DNA of 64,000 nucleotides from Paenibacillus sp. (GTDB lineage: Bacteria > Bacillota > Bacilli > Paenibacillales > Paenibacillaceae). Below, piece after piece: positions 15,430 through 24,278 of this stretch. How positions within the stretch are numbered: position 1 is the first letter of the stretch; every line of letters starts with the position of its first letter. The notes under the pieces were generated by a model that saw only the letters and a program-made list of their open reading frames with translations, was not told where the DNA came from and did no database searches. Location: the NCBI GenBank assembly GCA_023512345.1, contig JAILZT010000009.1, positions 62,001-126,000 of the forward strand, read 5' to 3'. Position numbers and translations under genes: made by a program.

Positions 15430-18015
15430 GTGGAAATTCAAACCCGTGTACATACGATATTTATGCTCGTAGGGGCTACGGAATGCGGGAAGTCGACTTT
15501 TGCAAAAGAGGTTCTGATCCCACAACTGAAATTTGAGGATGCCTACAGGGGCTTGAGAATGAATGTGCAGTATTTGTCCTCAGATGGAATTCGGCAGGAA
15601 GTGCTGGGCTATGACTACGATAAATATGATCAAGTGATGCTGGAGTCGAGCTCGCATGCCTTTCAACTGTTGTTTGAGCGACTGAAGCTGGTCACCTCTT
15701 TTCCCATTAATGCGGAGTTTGTGGTGATGGATACCATTGGACTGTCTGAAGATTACCGTAGTAAGGTTCGCGAGATCGCTCAAATGAATCATTACAATCT
15801 GGAGGTTATTCTGTTTGATTACCGCAAACGGGAGGATTATTACGCTTCGGAACGCTCGAAGAAACTGATTTCGAATCATCTGAATCGGCTGAGAAAAGAC
15901 GTTCTGCCTGTTCTGTCACGGGAAGGGTATAGCAAAATTCATAAAGTACGCGCTAAGGATTTCTACCAGACAGATGAAGGGCAACCTAATCCCGACTATC
16001 GGGTGGTGGTTCAGGATGTAGAGAATTATGTATCCGCGGTACTTCCGCAAGAACAGGAGTATATTGTGGTTGGGGATGTGCACGAGTGTGTTCAGGAGCT
16101 GCAGGGACTGCTGCGTGATTATGGCTACCGGGTGGACGAAGGTAAGCTGACCGCTACGGATAAGCTTAGTGACACGAAAATTATTCTTGCTGGGGACTGG
16201 ATTGATAAAGGTAAGCAAACACGCGAGACGATTGAGTTCCTATATGAAAACCGTGAGCATTTCCTGTTCGTTATGGGCAATCACGAGAATTTTGTCTACA
16301 AGTACGTAAAGGGTGAGATTCAAGGTACGGATCCTGAACTGCTGCGAACGTACTTTGATTCGACTCAAGTGCTTAAAGGGGATTCCGCGCTTTATAGTAA
16401 ATTTTCAGTATTGGTGGAGTTGTCTCAGCCGTTTTACCGCTATGTCGGCATGCAAGGACCCTCATTTTATGTAACGCACGCTCCATGCCGTAATAAATAT
16501 ATTGGTAAGCTGGATACGAATTCGGTACGCCACCAACGTAACTTTCGGATGGATCGTAAGGTTGTCTTTGAGGAACAACTTGATTTTCTACGGAAAGAGG
16601 CTGTGGCTAATCACCCATTCCATCTGTTCGGGCATATTGCGGCTAAGCAGACTTTTCGGATCAAGAATAAAATCCACCTCGACACGGGAAGTGCGCATGG
16701 GAATATGCTGACTTCTGTTCGTATATCGTTTAAACCTTTTTATAAAAATCATAAGTCACATGTTGCTGCCGTGCAGGAAGAACTTCCGATTCTCTTCCGG
16801 GAAGAGAAAACAGTATCCTTGCAGGATCTGGATGTCGAGGCTGTGCGAAGACTACAATATTGCTCGAAAAATCGGGTCAATTTCATCTCCGGGACGATGT
16901 CACCGGCGGATAAGGATGAGGCTGCTGGAGAGCTAGAGTCGCTGAGAAAAGGTCTGGATTATTTTGCTGAACGTGGCGTATCGGAGGTTGTATTGCAGCC
17001 CAAATACATGGGTTCACGCTGTAATGTGTACCTTTATCGGGAGATAGAGCAGTGTTATGCGGTTAGTCGTAATGGCTATAAGGTAAAGGCTGTCGATTTG
17101 ACGCCTATCTACGAACAATTGCTTCACAAATTTGGAACCTATATGGCTGAACACGGGTTAAGTGTGCTTCTTTTGGATGGGGAGCTTCTGCCTTGGAAAG
17201 CGCTTGGAGACGGGCTCATTGAGCGTCAGTTCCGACCGATTGGAAAGGCGCTGGAGACGGAGCTTGGTTTTCTAAGACAACATGGCTTTGAAGAGGCACT
17301 TGGTAAGCTGGTTCAGGAGTTTGAAGGAAGCGGCTTTGAAAAGGATCAGCACCATTTGTCGAAAGAGGCGCTTAGCAAAAACTATGGATCTCATGTGTAC
17401 CAGAATTTCAAGCATGTCCGAGGAATTAGAGAAGCGCATGTAGACCTTGACCAGCGTGATGAAGCTTACCGTGTATACAAGCAGCAATTGGAGTGGTACG
17501 CGGGTGATGCGGAATTGGCATATAAGCCATTTACTATTTTAAAGGAAGTACTAGAGAATGGTGAAGAACGATTCCCTGCCGGCACAACCTCCGAGCAATA
17601 CCGTTTCTTAAATGACGACGAATGTTTGGTTCTCGACCTGAAAGAGTCCGATGCATACATCAGGGCCGAGGAGTATTTTTCAAAGTTAACGGTGGAGAAT
17701 CATATGGAGGGCATTGTTATTAAGCCGGAGCATGAGCAGCGGGGTGTGGTCCCTTATTTGAAAGTCCGTAATCCCGGCTACCTGTCGATAATCTACGGAT
17801 ACGACTACAAGTTTCCACACAAGTATGGAAAGCTGATGAAGCAGAAGAATATCTTTCCCAAGCTGCGCACTTCCGCAAATGAGCATCGGCTGGGCAAGCA
17901 AATGCTTGAAGTGAGGCTGAACGAAATCTCACCTGAGAACGACACCTACAAGCAAATCGCGGCAAACCTGCTATTCGAGGTGGCTAAAGAGAAAGAGATT
18001 GACCCGAGGTTGTAG
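15430..18015 (+). CDS. pnkp: Pnkp, polynucleotide kinase-phosphatase-ligase for RNA repair
   Basis: An 861-aa three-module enzyme, normal length for bacterial Pnkp. The kinase has P-loop GATECGKST (15-23). The metallophosphatase has Asp216-Val-His218, Asp256-x-x-Asp259 in GDWIDKG and Asn284-His285-Glu286 in GNHE. The ligase has nucleotidyl lysine Lys525 in KYMGSRCNV, motif IV EGIVIKPE (760-767) and motif V LKVRNPGY. It heals 5'-OH and 2',3'-cyclic-phosphate ends, for example in tRNAs cut by ribotoxins, and seals them together with Hen1. Start is GTG 15430, three bases after the hen1 stop, with a G-rich ribosome site inside hen1. It is the last gene of the operon. Confidence 0.95.
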   Translation: MEIQTRVHTIFMLVGATECGKSTFAKEVLIPQLKFEDAYRGLRMNVQYLSSDGIRQEVLGYDYDKYDQVMLESSSHAFQLLFERLKLVTSFPINAEFVVMDTIGLSEDYRSKVREIAQMNHYNLEVILFDYRKREDYYASERSKKLISNHLNRLRKDVLPVLSREGYSKIHKVRAKDFYQTDEGQPNPDYRVVVQDVENYVSAVLPQEQEYIVVGDVHECVQELQGLLRDYGYRVDEGKLTATDKLSDTKIILAGDWIDKGKQTRETIEFLYENREHFLFVMGNHENFVYKYVKGEIQGTDPELLRTYFDSTQVLKGDSALYSKFSVLVELSQPFYRYVGMQGPSFYVTHAPCRNKYIGKLDTNSVRHQRNFRMDRKVVFEEQLDFLRKEAVANHPFHLFGHIAAKQTFRIKNKIHLDTGSAHGNMLTSVRISFKPFYKNHKSHVAAVQEELPILFREEKTVSLQDLDVEAVRRLQYCSKNRVNFISGTMSPADKDEAAGELESLRKGLDYFAERGVSEVVLQPKYMGSRCNVYLYREIEQCYAVSRNGYKVKAVDLTPIYEQLLHKFGTYMAEHGLSVLLLDGELLPWKALGDGLIERQFRPIGKALETELGFLRQHGFEEALGKLVQEFEGSGFEKDQHHLSKEALSKNYGSHVYQNFKHVRGIREAHVDLDQRDEAYRVYKQQLEWYAGDAELAYKPFTILKEVLENGEERFPAGTTSEQYRFLNDDECLVLDLKESDAYIRAEEYFSKLTVENHMEGIVIKPEHEQRGVVPYLKVRNPGYLSIIYGYDYKFPHKYGKLMKQKNIFPKLRTSANEHRLGKQMLEVRLNEISPENDTYKQIAANLLFEVAKEKEIDPRL

Positions 18016-18033
18016 AGGGGTTTTGAATATTAT

Positions 18034-18063
18034 AAAAAGACACCGCTAGAGGGTGTCTTTTTT
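18034..18063 (+). terminator. RNA-repair operon terminator
   Basis: AAAAAGACACC paired with GGTGTCTTTTTT around a short loop, directly after pnkp. Confidence 0.9.
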
Positions 18064-18158
18064 ACGTCACGGTTCCTTTCCCATAGGCGCACTGGCACCG
18101 GTTAAAGACAATGGAAATTTGAGGGTGACATGGCCGGCATTTGGACTTAGACTGAATT

Positions 18159-18182
18159 GGAGCAGATGACATCTCTTGCTCC
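18159..18182. promoter_or_regulatory. Inverted repeat upstream of the SGNH hydrolase gene
   Basis: GGAGCA-GATG-A-CATC-TCT-TGCTCC, an interrupted palindrome 30 nt before the start codon. It could be an operator or a leader hairpin; no regulator is adjacent. Confidence 0.35.
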
Positions 18183-18211
18183 TTTGCACTTATATTAATG
18201 GAGGAATAAAT

Positions 18212-18916
18212 ATGAACATCGCACCCGAATCCGTCAATACAGCAATAATTCCAATGCCCAAGCTGGAGGAAGATTGCTATGACTGGTGGGAACGGCATGA
18301 ACAGGTACTTAGCGAACAGGGGAGGATTAACCCGGATGTAGTCCTAATCGGTGATTCCATTACCCATTTTTGGGGAGGCGAACCGAGGTCTGCAGGAATG
18401 AATGGGTCGAGTGAGTCGTGGAACTCCGTGTTCGAGCCTTATCGTGTACTCAACCTGGGCTTCGGCTGGGACCGCACGCAAAATGTTCTTTGGCGGTTGG
18501 ATCACGGTGAGATGGGCGGGCTTTCGCCTAAGACGGTCGTTATTCTGATCGGAACGAATAACACGAGTGAGACGGAAAATGCGCGCGCGAACCAGCCTGA
18601 AGAGATAGCCGAAGGCTTGCGAGCGATCTGTGATCGAGTCAGCGGATTGGTTCCTGAAGCGAGAATCATCATCATGGCCGTATTTCCTCGCGAGCAGTCT
18701 CCAGACCACCCATTGCGTCAGCAGATTGCAGAGATTAATGCCCTTTATGCTAAGTTAGCGAGTGAGCGACAATATGATTTTGTCGATATCGGCCCGCTTT
18801 TGCTTGAGCTAGATGGTACCCTATCTTCTGAAACAGCGCCTGATTTTTGCCATCCGACAGAACGAGGGTATCGTCACTGGGCGGACGCGCTTCGTCCACT
18901 GCTTCCGGTCCGATAA
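18212..18916 (+). CDS. SGNH/GDSL-family hydrolase (esterase or lipase)
   Basis: A 234-aa SGNH hydrolase. Block I is LIGDSITHFWGG with the nucleophilic Ser; block II Gly lies in NLGFGWDRTQNVLWRL; block III Asn in LIGTNN; block V Asp-x-x-His in DFCHPTERG. The overall pattern resembles the platelet-activating-factor acetylhydrolase-like branch, but the substrate cannot be told. There is no signal peptide, so it is cytosolic. The longest frame begins at 18176, but GGAGG lies 7 nt before ATG 18212. It precedes a beta-lactamase-family hydrolase and a GH3 enzyme on the same strand and may deacylate carbohydrates (inference). Confidence 0.87.
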   Translation: MNIAPESVNTAIIPMPKLEEDCYDWWERHEQVLSEQGRINPDVVLIGDSITHFWGGEPRSAGMNGSSESWNSVFEPYRVLNLGFGWDRTQNVLWRLDHGEMGGLSPKTVVILIGTNNTSETENARANQPEEIAEGLRAICDRVSGLVPEARIIIMAVFPREQSPDHPLRQQIAEINALYAKLASERQYDFVDIGPLLLELDGTLSSETAPDFCHPTERGYRHWADALRPLLPVR

Positions 18917-19046
18917 CTGCTGACACTACCTAGAAATGTTCGATAGTTACTAACAATGATAGAACCCATATCTAGCTCTAATCGAGCTTTGATTAACGGT
19001 AAATGTTATACGCTTCACTACTCTATATAGTAAAGGAAGAGAATCT

Positions 19047-20180
19047 GTGGAATTTAAACCCCTTACTCAATTTATCGACAGTATTACTTCTTGGCGCATC
19101 CCTTGGGCGGAAGTGCTCGTTATGTACCGCAACGAAACGGTTTTCCGTTATCGCCAAGGTTATGCCAATCTGGAAGACAAGATGCCGATTGATGATCGTA
19201 AGATCTTCAATCTTTATTCGTTGACGAAGATCATGACCTGTACGGCGGCGCTTCAACTCGTTGAGAAGGGCGCGATGCTGCTGAACGATCCAATTTCGAC
19301 CTATCTGCCGGAATACGCAGAGATGACGGTACGGAGAATACTGCCTGATGGTGGATTTGCACTGGAGAAAGCGGAAAGACCGATAACGGTTCGTGATCTG
19401 TTCACCATGACGGCAGGCTTCTCTTACGATCTTGGTGCACCTTCCATTCAGGAAGTGGTAGAACGTACGAACGGCCGGGTGCCGACCCGTGAGTTCGCGG
19501 CTGCGCTTGCCAAGGAACCGCTTCTGTTCGAGCCGGGTACTCAGTGGAACTATAGTTTGTGTCATGACATCCTTGCTGCTCTCGTCGAAGAAGTGGACGG
19601 ACGAAGATTCGGTTCTTATATACGGGATGAAATTACGGGGCCGCTCGGAATGAACGATACAGGCTTCGATCTCACGGAAGAACAGCGCAACCGTCTGGCT
19701 CCCCAATACGAATTTAATGACGGGCTGGACAAGCCCCTACGCAAGGACGGGAACGGATATCGGCTCGGTACGGAGTTTGAGAGCGGCGGTGCAGGACTGC
19801 TGTCGACAGTGAGTGATTACGTCCTCTTTCTGAATACGCTGACCCACTGGGGAACCAGTCCGGATGGCGTACGCATTCTGTCGCCGTCTTCGGTGAACTT
19901 GATGCGGACGGACCATCTGACTGAACCCATGCGAGGCGATTTCAACTGGGAACACCTTGCTGGGTATGGTTACGGGTTGGGCGTTAGAACCCATATTTCC
20001 AAGGCTGCCAGCGGATCGCTGAGCCCGCTTGGTGAATTCGGATGGAGCGGTGCTGCCGGATGCTTGGCGATCATTGATCCGGAGTCCGAGTTAACCGTCA
20101 TGTATGCACAGCATTTGTTGAATAATCAGGAACCTTTCGTGCACCGGCGGTTGAAAAATATCGTATACGCCTGCCTGTAA
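19047..20180 (+). CDS. Serine hydrolase, class C beta-lactamase/esterase family
   Basis: A 377-aa protein of the beta-lactamase/penicillin-binding-like esterase family. The catalytic Ser-x-x-Lys is in YSLTKIMTC (Ser about 59), the Tyr of the second motif in WNYSLCHDI, and the C-terminal segment GEFGWSGAAGC corresponds to the third motif. There is no signal peptide, so an intracellular esterase is more likely than a true beta-lactamase. Start is GTG 19047 after AAAGGAAG. The 130 bp upstream contain an AGCTC-TAATC-GAGCT hairpin but no clear promoter. Substrate unknown. Confidence 0.85.
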   Translation: MEFKPLTQFIDSITSWRIPWAEVLVMYRNETVFRYRQGYANLEDKMPIDDRKIFNLYSLTKIMTCTAALQLVEKGAMLLNDPISTYLPEYAEMTVRRILPDGGFALEKAERPITVRDLFTMTAGFSYDLGAPSIQEVVERTNGRVPTREFAAALAKEPLLFEPGTQWNYSLCHDILAALVEEVDGRRFGSYIRDEITGPLGMNDTGFDLTEEQRNRLAPQYEFNDGLDKPLRKDGNGYRLGTEFESGGAGLLSTVSDYVLFLNTLTHWGTSPDGVRILSPSSVNLMRTDHLTEPMRGDFNWEHLAGYGYGLGVRTHISKAASGSLSPLGEFGWSGAAGCLAIIDPESELTVMYAQHLLNNQEPFVHRRLKNIVYACL

Positions 20181-20200
20181 CCAGGGGGATAACATTGGAC

Positions 20201-20248
20201 AAAAGCGGCAGATCCCGACACCGTGTGTGTATGGGATTTTGCTTTTTT
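20201..20248 (+). terminator. Serine hydrolase gene terminator
   Basis: AAAAGC and ATCCC pair with GGGAT and GCTTTT, interrupted by mismatches, then a T-run. Confidence 0.65.
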
Positions 20249-20345
20249 AAGAGCAGTCCTAGTATATTAATAATAGAGTTAAGGTTCGTGAATAGGACCA
20301 GCAAGCAATAGGTTAGAAATGACAGTCGAATTGGGAGGAAACAAC

Positions 20346-23129
20346 TTGAGTACACAGATTGGCGTTCCATTAGAAGGTTTTGCAGAATTTAGTCGAACGG
20401 TAGGGGCTGAAGGTGCGGTACTGTTAAAAAATGAAGGACAGGTGCTTCCGCTTCAGAACGGTGAAAACGTTTCAATTTTTGGTAGAACCCAAGTGAATTA
20501 TTATCGCAGCGGTACGGGTTCAGGCGGGAGTGTCCATGTTGCGTATACAACCAATCTTCTGGACGGTCTTCGCAGTAAAAAGAACCTCACAGTCAACGAA
20601 GAATTGGCAGCAGTCTATGAAAAGTGGATTGAGCAAAATCCATTTGATAATGGCGGAGGCGGTTGGGCTGCAGAGCCGTGGCATCAGAAGGAAATGCCTT
20701 TAACCGATGAACTGGTGTCGGAGGCAAGAAGTAAATCGAACAAGGCGATTGTTGTGATCGGACGTACCGCGGGAGAAGACCAGGATAACGCCGACGAGCC
20801 GGGAAGCTACCAATTAACGGTGGAAGAACAAGCGATGCTCAAGCAGGTGACCGCCTATTTTGAACAAACCATCGTAGTGCTGAATGTGTCGAATATTATT
20901 GATATGAGTTGGATGAACGATGCGAGTTATGTGCACCCGATTCCGTGTGCGATCTACTCTTGGCAGGGCGGCATGGAAGGCGGGAATGCGATTGCTGATG
21001 TGCTGGCCGGTGACGTGACACCGAGCGGGAAGTTAACGGATACGATCGCTTATTCCATCGGGGATTATCCATCCACCCGCAATTATGGCCATGAATTTAA
21101 GAATATTTATGCAGAAGACATCTATGTGGGATACCGTTATTTCGAAACGTTTTGCCCAGAAAAGGTTCAGTATGAGTTTGGTTATGGTTTATCTTATACC
21201 TCATTTAATGTTGAGTCTGAGGAAGCTAGATTAACTACCAAAGATGGAGAATCATACGTTGAAATTGACGTAACCGTTACCAATACGGGAACTGCTTTTG
21301 CAGGAAAAGAGGTCGTACAGGTCTATTATGAAGCACCGCAAGGAAAGCTCGGGCAGCCGGCTAAAGCTCTAGCGGCATTCGGGAAGACAAAAGTCCTTCA
21401 GCCTGCTGAATCGCAGCGTCTTACCGTGAGCTTTTCTGTTCATTCTATGGCTTCTTATGATGACGCTGGTGTGACTGGGTACCCTTCCGCTTATGTGCTG
21501 GAAGCTGGAACATACCACTTATTTGTAGGGACAAGTATCAAACAACTGGCGAAAATAGCTGTCCAAGGACAAGAGGGTTACATCGTTGACACTCTTCAAG
21601 TTGTTGAACAACTGCAAGAGGCTCTGGCTCCGACCGCGGACTTTGAGAGAATGAAGCCGGGCACCCGTAAGGACGATGGTTCCTACGAACTCATATATGT
21701 ACAGGTGCCGAAGCAGAAGGTGTCTTTAGCGGAGCGAATCGAGAGCAATCTTCCAGAAACTCTGGAGCAAACCGGTAATCAAGGATATCAATTAAGAGAT
21801 GTCTTTGAAGGTAAAACAGAATTAAAAGCCTTTATCGCCCAACTCAGCGATCAGGATCTGGCTGCGATTGTCAGAGGTGAAGGGATGAGCAGTCCCCTTG
21901 TTACACCGGGTACGGCTTCAGCTTTTGGCGGGGTAAGCGACAGTCTGTTCAATTATGGTATTCCGGTTGGTTGTACCGCAGATGGACCGTCTGGTATTCG
22001 TATGGATAGCGGTCAGAAGGCGACCCAAGTTGCAATTGGAACCTTGCTTGCGGCAACCTGGAATGCAGAATTGGTTGAAGAACTTTATGTTATGGAAGGC
22101 CAGGAGTTATTAAGCAACAACGTGGATACTTTACTTGGGCCTGGATTGAATATTCGGCGCAGTCCGCTCAATGGACGTAACTTCGAGTATTTTTCAGAAG
22201 ATCCGCTGATTTCGGGGGTATTTGCTGCAGCGTGCACTAGAGGTATTATGAAGGGCGGTTCTAACGCCACGCTGAAGCATTTCGCCTGCAACAACCAGGA
22301 AAAGTATCGCAGCAAGGTGGATGCCGTCGTTTCTGAACGTGCTCTTCGGGAGATCTATCTGAAAGGCTTTGAAATCGCAGTGAAGCAAGGCGGTGCCAAT
22401 TCGATTATGACCTCCTATAATCCCATCAATGGGCATTGGGCGGCTTCTAATTACGACTTAAATACTACGATTCTTCGCGGAGAATGGGGCTTTAAAGGCA
22501 TTGTGATGACGGACTGGTGGGCCGTTATGAACGATGTTGCCAATGGAGGTCCCGCTGACCGTAAATATACGAACTGGATGGTACGTGCGCAAAACGATCT
22601 GTATATGGTTGTCAGTAACTATGGTGCAGAAATCAATGCATACGAAGACAATACCTTGGAATCCTTGGAAAATGGTTCTTTAACCCGAGGAGAACTGCAA
22701 CGCTCTGCCATGAACATTTGCGAGTTTTTGATGCACGCACCGGTCTTCTCTAGAGAACAGAAGATTGATGAAACGGTCGACACATTTAAGGCCAACCCTT
22801 CTCTTTCCTCGGAGCAAGCACAAGCACTAGCTAACGATGCACAGGTTAAACCTGTCGCTGCCGGGTCTACCTTTATGAAAGTGGATCAGTCGGGTCGATA
22901 CAGGGTCATAGTCAACATTATGTCCCCAGAACCCGAGTTGGCTCAAAGCGCTTGCAATGTTTCATTGAACGGTCAGTTGATGACAACGATTCAAACGAAT
23001 GGAACGGAAGGTCGATGGATCAGACAGAAGCTTGTGAAAGTTGAACTGGAAGCAGGCGTGTATGAAGTGAAATTAGATTTCATCAAACCGGGATTGCAGA
23101 TCGACTGGATCGAATTCAAACAAGTGTAG
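20346..23129 (+). CDS. Glycoside hydrolase family 3 enzyme with permuted domain order
   Basis: A 927-aa GH3 beta-glycosidase whose domains are in reversed order. Residues about 10-270 are the alpha/beta sandwich that normally follows the barrel (AVLLKNEGQVLPLQ; VVIGRTAGEDQDN; YEFGYGLSYTSF). About 275-400 is a fibronectin-III-like domain. About 500-760 is the TIM barrel, with TADGPSGIRMD, a Lys-His segment (TLKHFACNNQE) and nucleophile Asp723 in VMTDWWA. The last ~90 residues resemble a carbohydrate-binding beta-sandwich. Such reversed GH3 enzymes are known from a few anaerobes. No signal peptide. TTG 20346 is chosen because GGGAGG lies 7 nt upstream; ATG 20319 has no good ribosome site. Likely beta-glucosidase or beta-xylosidase. 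Confidence 0.92.
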   Translation: MSTQIGVPLEGFAEFSRTVGAEGAVLLKNEGQVLPLQNGENVSIFGRTQVNYYRSGTGSGGSVHVAYTTNLLDGLRSKKNLTVNEELAAVYEKWIEQNPFDNGGGGWAAEPWHQKEMPLTDELVSEARSKSNKAIVVIGRTAGEDQDNADEPGSYQLTVEEQAMLKQVTAYFEQTIVVLNVSNIIDMSWMNDASYVHPIPCAIYSWQGGMEGGNAIADVLAGDVTPSGKLTDTIAYSIGDYPSTRNYGHEFKNIYAEDIYVGYRYFETFCPEKVQYEFGYGLSYTSFNVESEEARLTTKDGESYVEIDVTVTNTGTAFAGKEVVQVYYEAPQGKLGQPAKALAAFGKTKVLQPAESQRLTVSFSVHSMASYDDAGVTGYPSAYVLEAGTYHLFVGTSIKQLAKIAVQGQEGYIVDTLQVVEQLQEALAPTADFERMKPGTRKDDGSYELIYVQVPKQKVSLAERIESNLPETLEQTGNQGYQLRDVFEGKTELKAFIAQLSDQDLAAIVRGEGMSSPLVTPGTASAFGGVSDSLFNYGIPVGCTADGPSGIRMDSGQKATQVAIGTLLAATWNAELVEELYVMEGQELLSNNVDTLLGPGLNIRRSPLNGRNFEYFSEDPLISGVFAAACTRGIMKGGSNATLKHFACNNQEKYRSKVDAVVSERALREIYLKGFEIAVKQGGANSIMTSYNPINGHWAASNYDLNTTILRGEWGFKGIVMTDWWAVMNDVANGGPADRKYTNWMVRAQNDLYMVVSNYGAEINAYEDNTLESLENGSLTRGELQRSAMNICEFLMHAPVFSREQKIDETVDTFKANPSLSSEQAQALANDAQVKPVAAGSTFMKVDQSGRYRVIVNIMSPEPELAQSACNVSLNGQLMTTIQTNGTEGRWIRQKLVKVELEAGVYEVKLDFIKPGLQIDWIEFKQV

Positions 23130-23143
23130 GGAGTGTTGGAGGG

Positions 23144-23332
23144 ATGAGAAGATACAATATTTGGCGTCCGTTGATGCTGATTGCGGTTGCATTGCTTACA
23201 AAAAGCTTGGTTTATAACCTTTGCCTCATGTTTGGTATGTCTCCTAAGTCAGCAGATGACCTCGCATTTGTTGCTATGATTATTGCCGCGTTGGTGACGT
23301 ATACCCGCATGAATAAGCAACGCCGTAAATAA
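23144..23332 (+). CDS. Small two-helix membrane protein
   Basis: A 62-aa protein with two hydrophobic segments (about residues 8-30 and 38-54) and basic ends (MRRYN at the start, NKQRRK at the end), suggesting both termini inside. GGAGGG precedes the ATG and the gene begins 14 nt after the GH3 stop, so it is probably in the same transcript. A terminator follows at once. No family was recognised. Confidence 0.7.
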   Translation: MRRYNIWRPLMLIAVALLTKSLVYNLCLMFGMSPKSADDLAFVAMIIAALVTYTRMNKQRRK

Positions 23333-23345
23333 GTCGGTAGATTAA

Positions 23346-23369
23346 GCCCGCTCTTAGAGCGGGTTTTTT
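23346..23369 (+). terminator. Terminator after the GH3 operon
   Basis: CCCGCTC-TTA-GAGCGGG followed by six T. Confidence 0.92.
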
Positions 23370-23428
23370 AGTATAGACCGGCATGATGAGCAGTCTTTTT
23401 AATGTGTGAATTTCTAATGGATTTGCAG

Positions 23429-23458
23429 TGCCAATTTGTATAATTATACAAATTGGCA
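23429..23458. repeat. Perfect 30-bp palindrome
   Basis: The 15-base arm TGCCAATTTGTATAA is followed directly by its exact reverse complement, with no loop. The centre is AT-only. It lies in the 946-bp gap (23333-24278) and is not followed by a T-run, so it is not a terminator; a dimeric regulator site or cruciform is possible. Confidence 0.85.
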
Positions 23459-23501
23459 TTAAGGATCAGATCCGATATATACATTTCATTACACGCAGAT
23501 G

Positions 23502-23522
23502 ACCCCGCTCCTAGAGCGGGGT
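23502..23522 (+). terminator. Second terminator-like hairpin
   Basis: ACCCCGCTC-CTA-GAGCGGGGT followed by TTATT. Its stem nearly repeats that of the terminator at 23346-23369, suggesting local duplication. Confidence 0.6.
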
Positions 23523-23799
23523 TTATTCGTAAGCTAAACTACAAAGTGTGATCTGAATGAGCTGATCTAACTAAATATAGATAAACTGGACTAATGATTG
23601 GGCGTGGGGTAACCAACGGTGAATTTTCAAATCTCCCTTTCGTTCGTTTTCACTTTTTTGTGATTTTCTACTGTTGAGCTTATCTACATGAAACTAGCAA
23701 TTAAGCTGGAGCCAAATAGCAGCGACTAGATCGGGTGAAGAATGCTGTGCGGACCACTGATCCCTTATTGTCTATATATTGCTCTATTAGTAAGTTATG

Positions 23800-23875
23800 C
23801 GGACACAGATGCCGTTATTTATGAATAATAGGCTATTTTTAGCCGAATTATTGGAAATAAGGTCTTCTGAGTCCG
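23800..23875. repeat. Long imperfect inverted repeat
   Basis: CGGAC at 23800 pairs with GTCCG at 23871, with further matched blocks (TTATTT/AAATAA, AATAA/TTATT) around GGCTA-TTTTT-AGCC. Related fragments follow at 23892-23924 (GGATAAATGGAC, GTCC). It looks like a dispersed intergenic repeat rather than a gene. The rest of 23540-24080 shows no coding or clear structural signal. Confidence 0.5.
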
Positions 23876-24173
23876 TATAGATAATAAATTCGGATAAATG
23901 GACTAAATAGCGTCCCCTGTGTCCATATATCTTGCGAATTCTTCTTGAGCAGACATCCACGCGTGTTTGTACATCTTGAGGGCGTAAGTGAGCGTTGTAT
24001 CGTTGTACAAAAATATTATAATGTAGTGTTTCATAGTCAAATATTGGTGTTTATATAATATGTTGACCCTAATTAGTGTGGCTCTTAACTTAACGCGAAG
24101 TTTACATAAGTATCGATCTTGTTTAGATTTGTTAAGTAATTATTAATTTAAGGGTATGTTTATGTAAAACTAC

Positions 24174-24212
24174 TTTACATACAATTGTTTTAAATTAACA
24201 TTTATATTGATA
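24174..24212 (+). promoter_or_regulatory. PhoP-box-like direct repeats
   Basis: TTTACA (24174), TTGTTT (24185), TTAACA (24195) and TTGATA (24207) are spaced 10-12 bp, close to the Bacillus PhoP consensus of TT(A/T/C)ACA repeats at 11-bp intervals. A second pair, TTAACG (24090) and TTTACA (24101), is also 11 bp apart. The target gene encodes a phosphate-scavenging nucleotidase, which fits Pho control. Confidence 0.5.
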
Positions 24213-24227
24213 TTCTACCATTTAGGT

Positions 24228-24242
24228 GTGATATAATATCAC
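24228..24242 (+). promoter_or_regulatory. Extended -10 promoter inside a palindrome
   Basis: TGaTATAAT (extended -10; TATAAT 24232-24237) lies within the perfect palindrome GTGATAT-A-ATATCAC. Transcription would begin near 24244, about 35 nt before the nucleotidase start. Confidence 0.6.
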
Positions 24243-24278
24243 GGAATTCACAAATTGATAGGGAGGAATAATCACTTT

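Noticed and set aside
19023..19706. 227-codon antisense ORF across the serine hydrolase gene
   Set aside because: Opposite strand of a gene with intact catalytic motifs; Arg/His-rich shadow composition.
19047..20180. Antibiotic-resistance beta-lactamase
   Set aside because: Family fold fits, but there is no signal peptide and many such proteins are esterases; no evidence for beta-lactam hydrolysis.
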